Source of the DNA: Devosia sp. YR412
GTDB taxonomy: Bacteria > Pseudomonadota > Alphaproteobacteria > Rhizobiales > Devosiaceae
Length of the DNA: 64,000 bases
Assembly (NCBI RefSeq): GCF_900110945.1
Contig: NZ_FOFL01000003.1
Coordinates: 186,001 to 250,000, forward strand
Reading direction: 5' to 3'
Below the pieces are notes generated by a model. That model was given only the letters and a program-made list of their open reading frames with translations. It ran no database searches and was not told the DNA's origin. Each line of letters starts with the position of its first letter. Position 1 is the stretch's first letter. The position numbers were made by a program, and so were the translations under genes. Shown here in pieces: positions 63,451-64,000 of the stretch.

Positions 63451-63804
63451 CTAAAACAGGTCGACGTCGCCGTGGCTCTGGTGGGCGGCGATGCCCGAGA
63501 GCGAGGGGACGCGCAATTCGTCCAGCGTCAGGCTGCACCAGATTTCGTCATAGACGCTGTCTGGTGCCGAATGGGGCAGCAGGGCGAACTGGCGGACGGC
63601 CAATGCCATATTGTGGCAGCGCTGCTCGATACGATCCTGGCCCTGCAGGGCGGTAATGATCATCTGCGTGGCTTCGCGCACGCTCGGGTCCTTGCTGATC
63701 GACTTATCGGCCAGGAGTTGCAGCGCCTCGGTGATGCCTTCCAGCATCGAGGACGTCTGGCGCGCCGTCTCATCGAGTTCTCTCGCGAGTTTCTGCAGTG
63801 ACAT
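63451..63804 (-). CDS. Hypothetical helical protein
   Basis: A 117-residue protein without recognised domain. It is mostly helical and amphipathic (LARELDETARQTSSMLEGIT; DKSISKDPSVREATQMIITA) with the segment ALQGQDRIEQRCHNMALAVR, whose QD-R-Q pattern recalls the active-site region of CheZ-type phosphatases; the resemblance is short. The C-terminal part is hydrophilic and ends DVDLF. It lies beside the chemotaxis operon, on the opposite strand, with its own terminator. A role in that system is a guess. Confidence 0.6.
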   Translation of the reverse strand: MSLQKLARELDETARQTSSMLEGITEALQLLADKSISKDPSVREATQMIITALQGQDRIEQRCHNMALAVRQFALLPHSAPDSVYDEIWCSLTLDELRVPSLSGIAAHQSHGDVDLF

Positions 63805-63902
63805 TGAGTGTGAAATCCTAGCCCCGATCCAGATATCCTATAGTAGTATTTCTAAAGCTCTCCTTGCCGTTTCCGGGGGCTTTGCAGTCCTCGCGCAGCG
63901 TG

Positions 63903-63919
63903 GTTAGCAATTGGCTAAC
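63903..63919. promoter_or_regulatory. Dyad with CtrA-like spacing near the right edge
   Basis: GTTAGC and GCTAAC flank AATTG; inside this, TTAG and CTAA are separated by seven bases. That matches the TTAA-N7-TTAA layout of CtrA sites at four or more of eight positions. It lies in a 166-bp gap, 52 bp before a potential start at 63971. Confidence 0.3.
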
Positions 63920-63970
63920 GAGTTTTCGGCTACCATCGCGATGACTACGCTTTGGGGTTGTACATACCAA

Positions 63971-64000
63971 ATGGCACTGCCGAATTCCTTACCCCCCGAG
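63971..64000 (+). CDS. Possible start of a gene cut by the window edge
   Basis: An ATG at 63971 opens ten codons (MALPNSLPPE) running in frame to the last base. There is no strong ribosome-binding site, and only the dyad at 63903 upstream supports a promoter. The product cannot be identified. Confidence 0.3.
   Translation, partial: MALPNSLPPE

Overview
The window is high-GC chromosomal DNA from an alphaproteobacterium, most likely of the order Hyphomicrobiales (a Devosia-like organism is my best guess; genus not proven). This rests on the gene order rplU-rpmA-acetyltransferases-obgE-proB-proA-nadD-rsfS-rlmH-envC-ctpA-divergent deacetylase-rppH next to the atp operon, the Ala/Lys-rich tail on L21, an RirA-type TGA-N9-TCA motif, an arsR-aqpS-arsC cluster and TctCBA transport.

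Positions 1-1079 hold the end of the atp operon (atpD 3' end, atpC, terminator). A PAS-containing chemoreceptor follows (1237-3399). From 3396 to 17856 almost everything is on the minus strand: rplU and rpmA, two coupled GNAT acetyltransferases, obgE, proBA, nadD, rsfS, rlmH, an EnvC-like activator, CtpA, a YibQ-like protein, RppH and an Asp/Glu racemase, plus a metallo-hydrolase and a gamma-glutamylcyclotransferase. A tRNA-Ser(CGA) lies at 17979.

Positions 18087-29689 are mixed metabolism: a cysteine-synthase-like enzyme, YciI, an RhtA-like exporter, a tightly overlapped operon (aldo/keto reductase, FAH-family hydrolase, small helicase, transglutaminase), a second transglutaminase, a CPA2 cation/proton antiporter with a long acidic tail, an Rrf2 regulator and purU. 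Positions 29754-34115 are a potFGHI-type polyamine ABC operon on the minus strand, ending in a possible 23-codon ORF with an extraordinarily long Shine-Dalgarno sequence. psuG and a PfkB kinase (pseudouridine catabolism) follow, then a secreted unknown and a DUF1304 membrane protein.

Positions 37282-48015 look like a carbon-source module: an M20 peptidase divergent from a FadR-type regulator, a GH38-like DUF5054 enzyme, a complete TctC-TctB-TctA transporter, and a convergent TctDE-like two-component system with a periplasmic binding protein encoded between regulator and kinase. Positions 48086-50922 are an arsenic module (arsR-aqpS-arsC and a divergent, frameshifted MFS transporter). It abuts a 1.87 kb integrase-only element (50886-52754) in tRNA-Ala(CGC), with a 19-bp att repeat, paired arm-type repeats at both ends and a frameshifted integrase.

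The rest holds two sugar or aldehyde oxidoreductases, an MDR reductase, a siderophore-interacting flavoprotein with a perfect operator dyad, an HPP membrane protein, a COG4091 dehydrogenase, a compact chemotaxis operon (STAS-cheY-cheA-cheW), a VOC protein and a short unknown helical protein. Several intergenic regions carry related palindromic elements. There are no rRNA genes, insertion sequences or CRISPR arrays.
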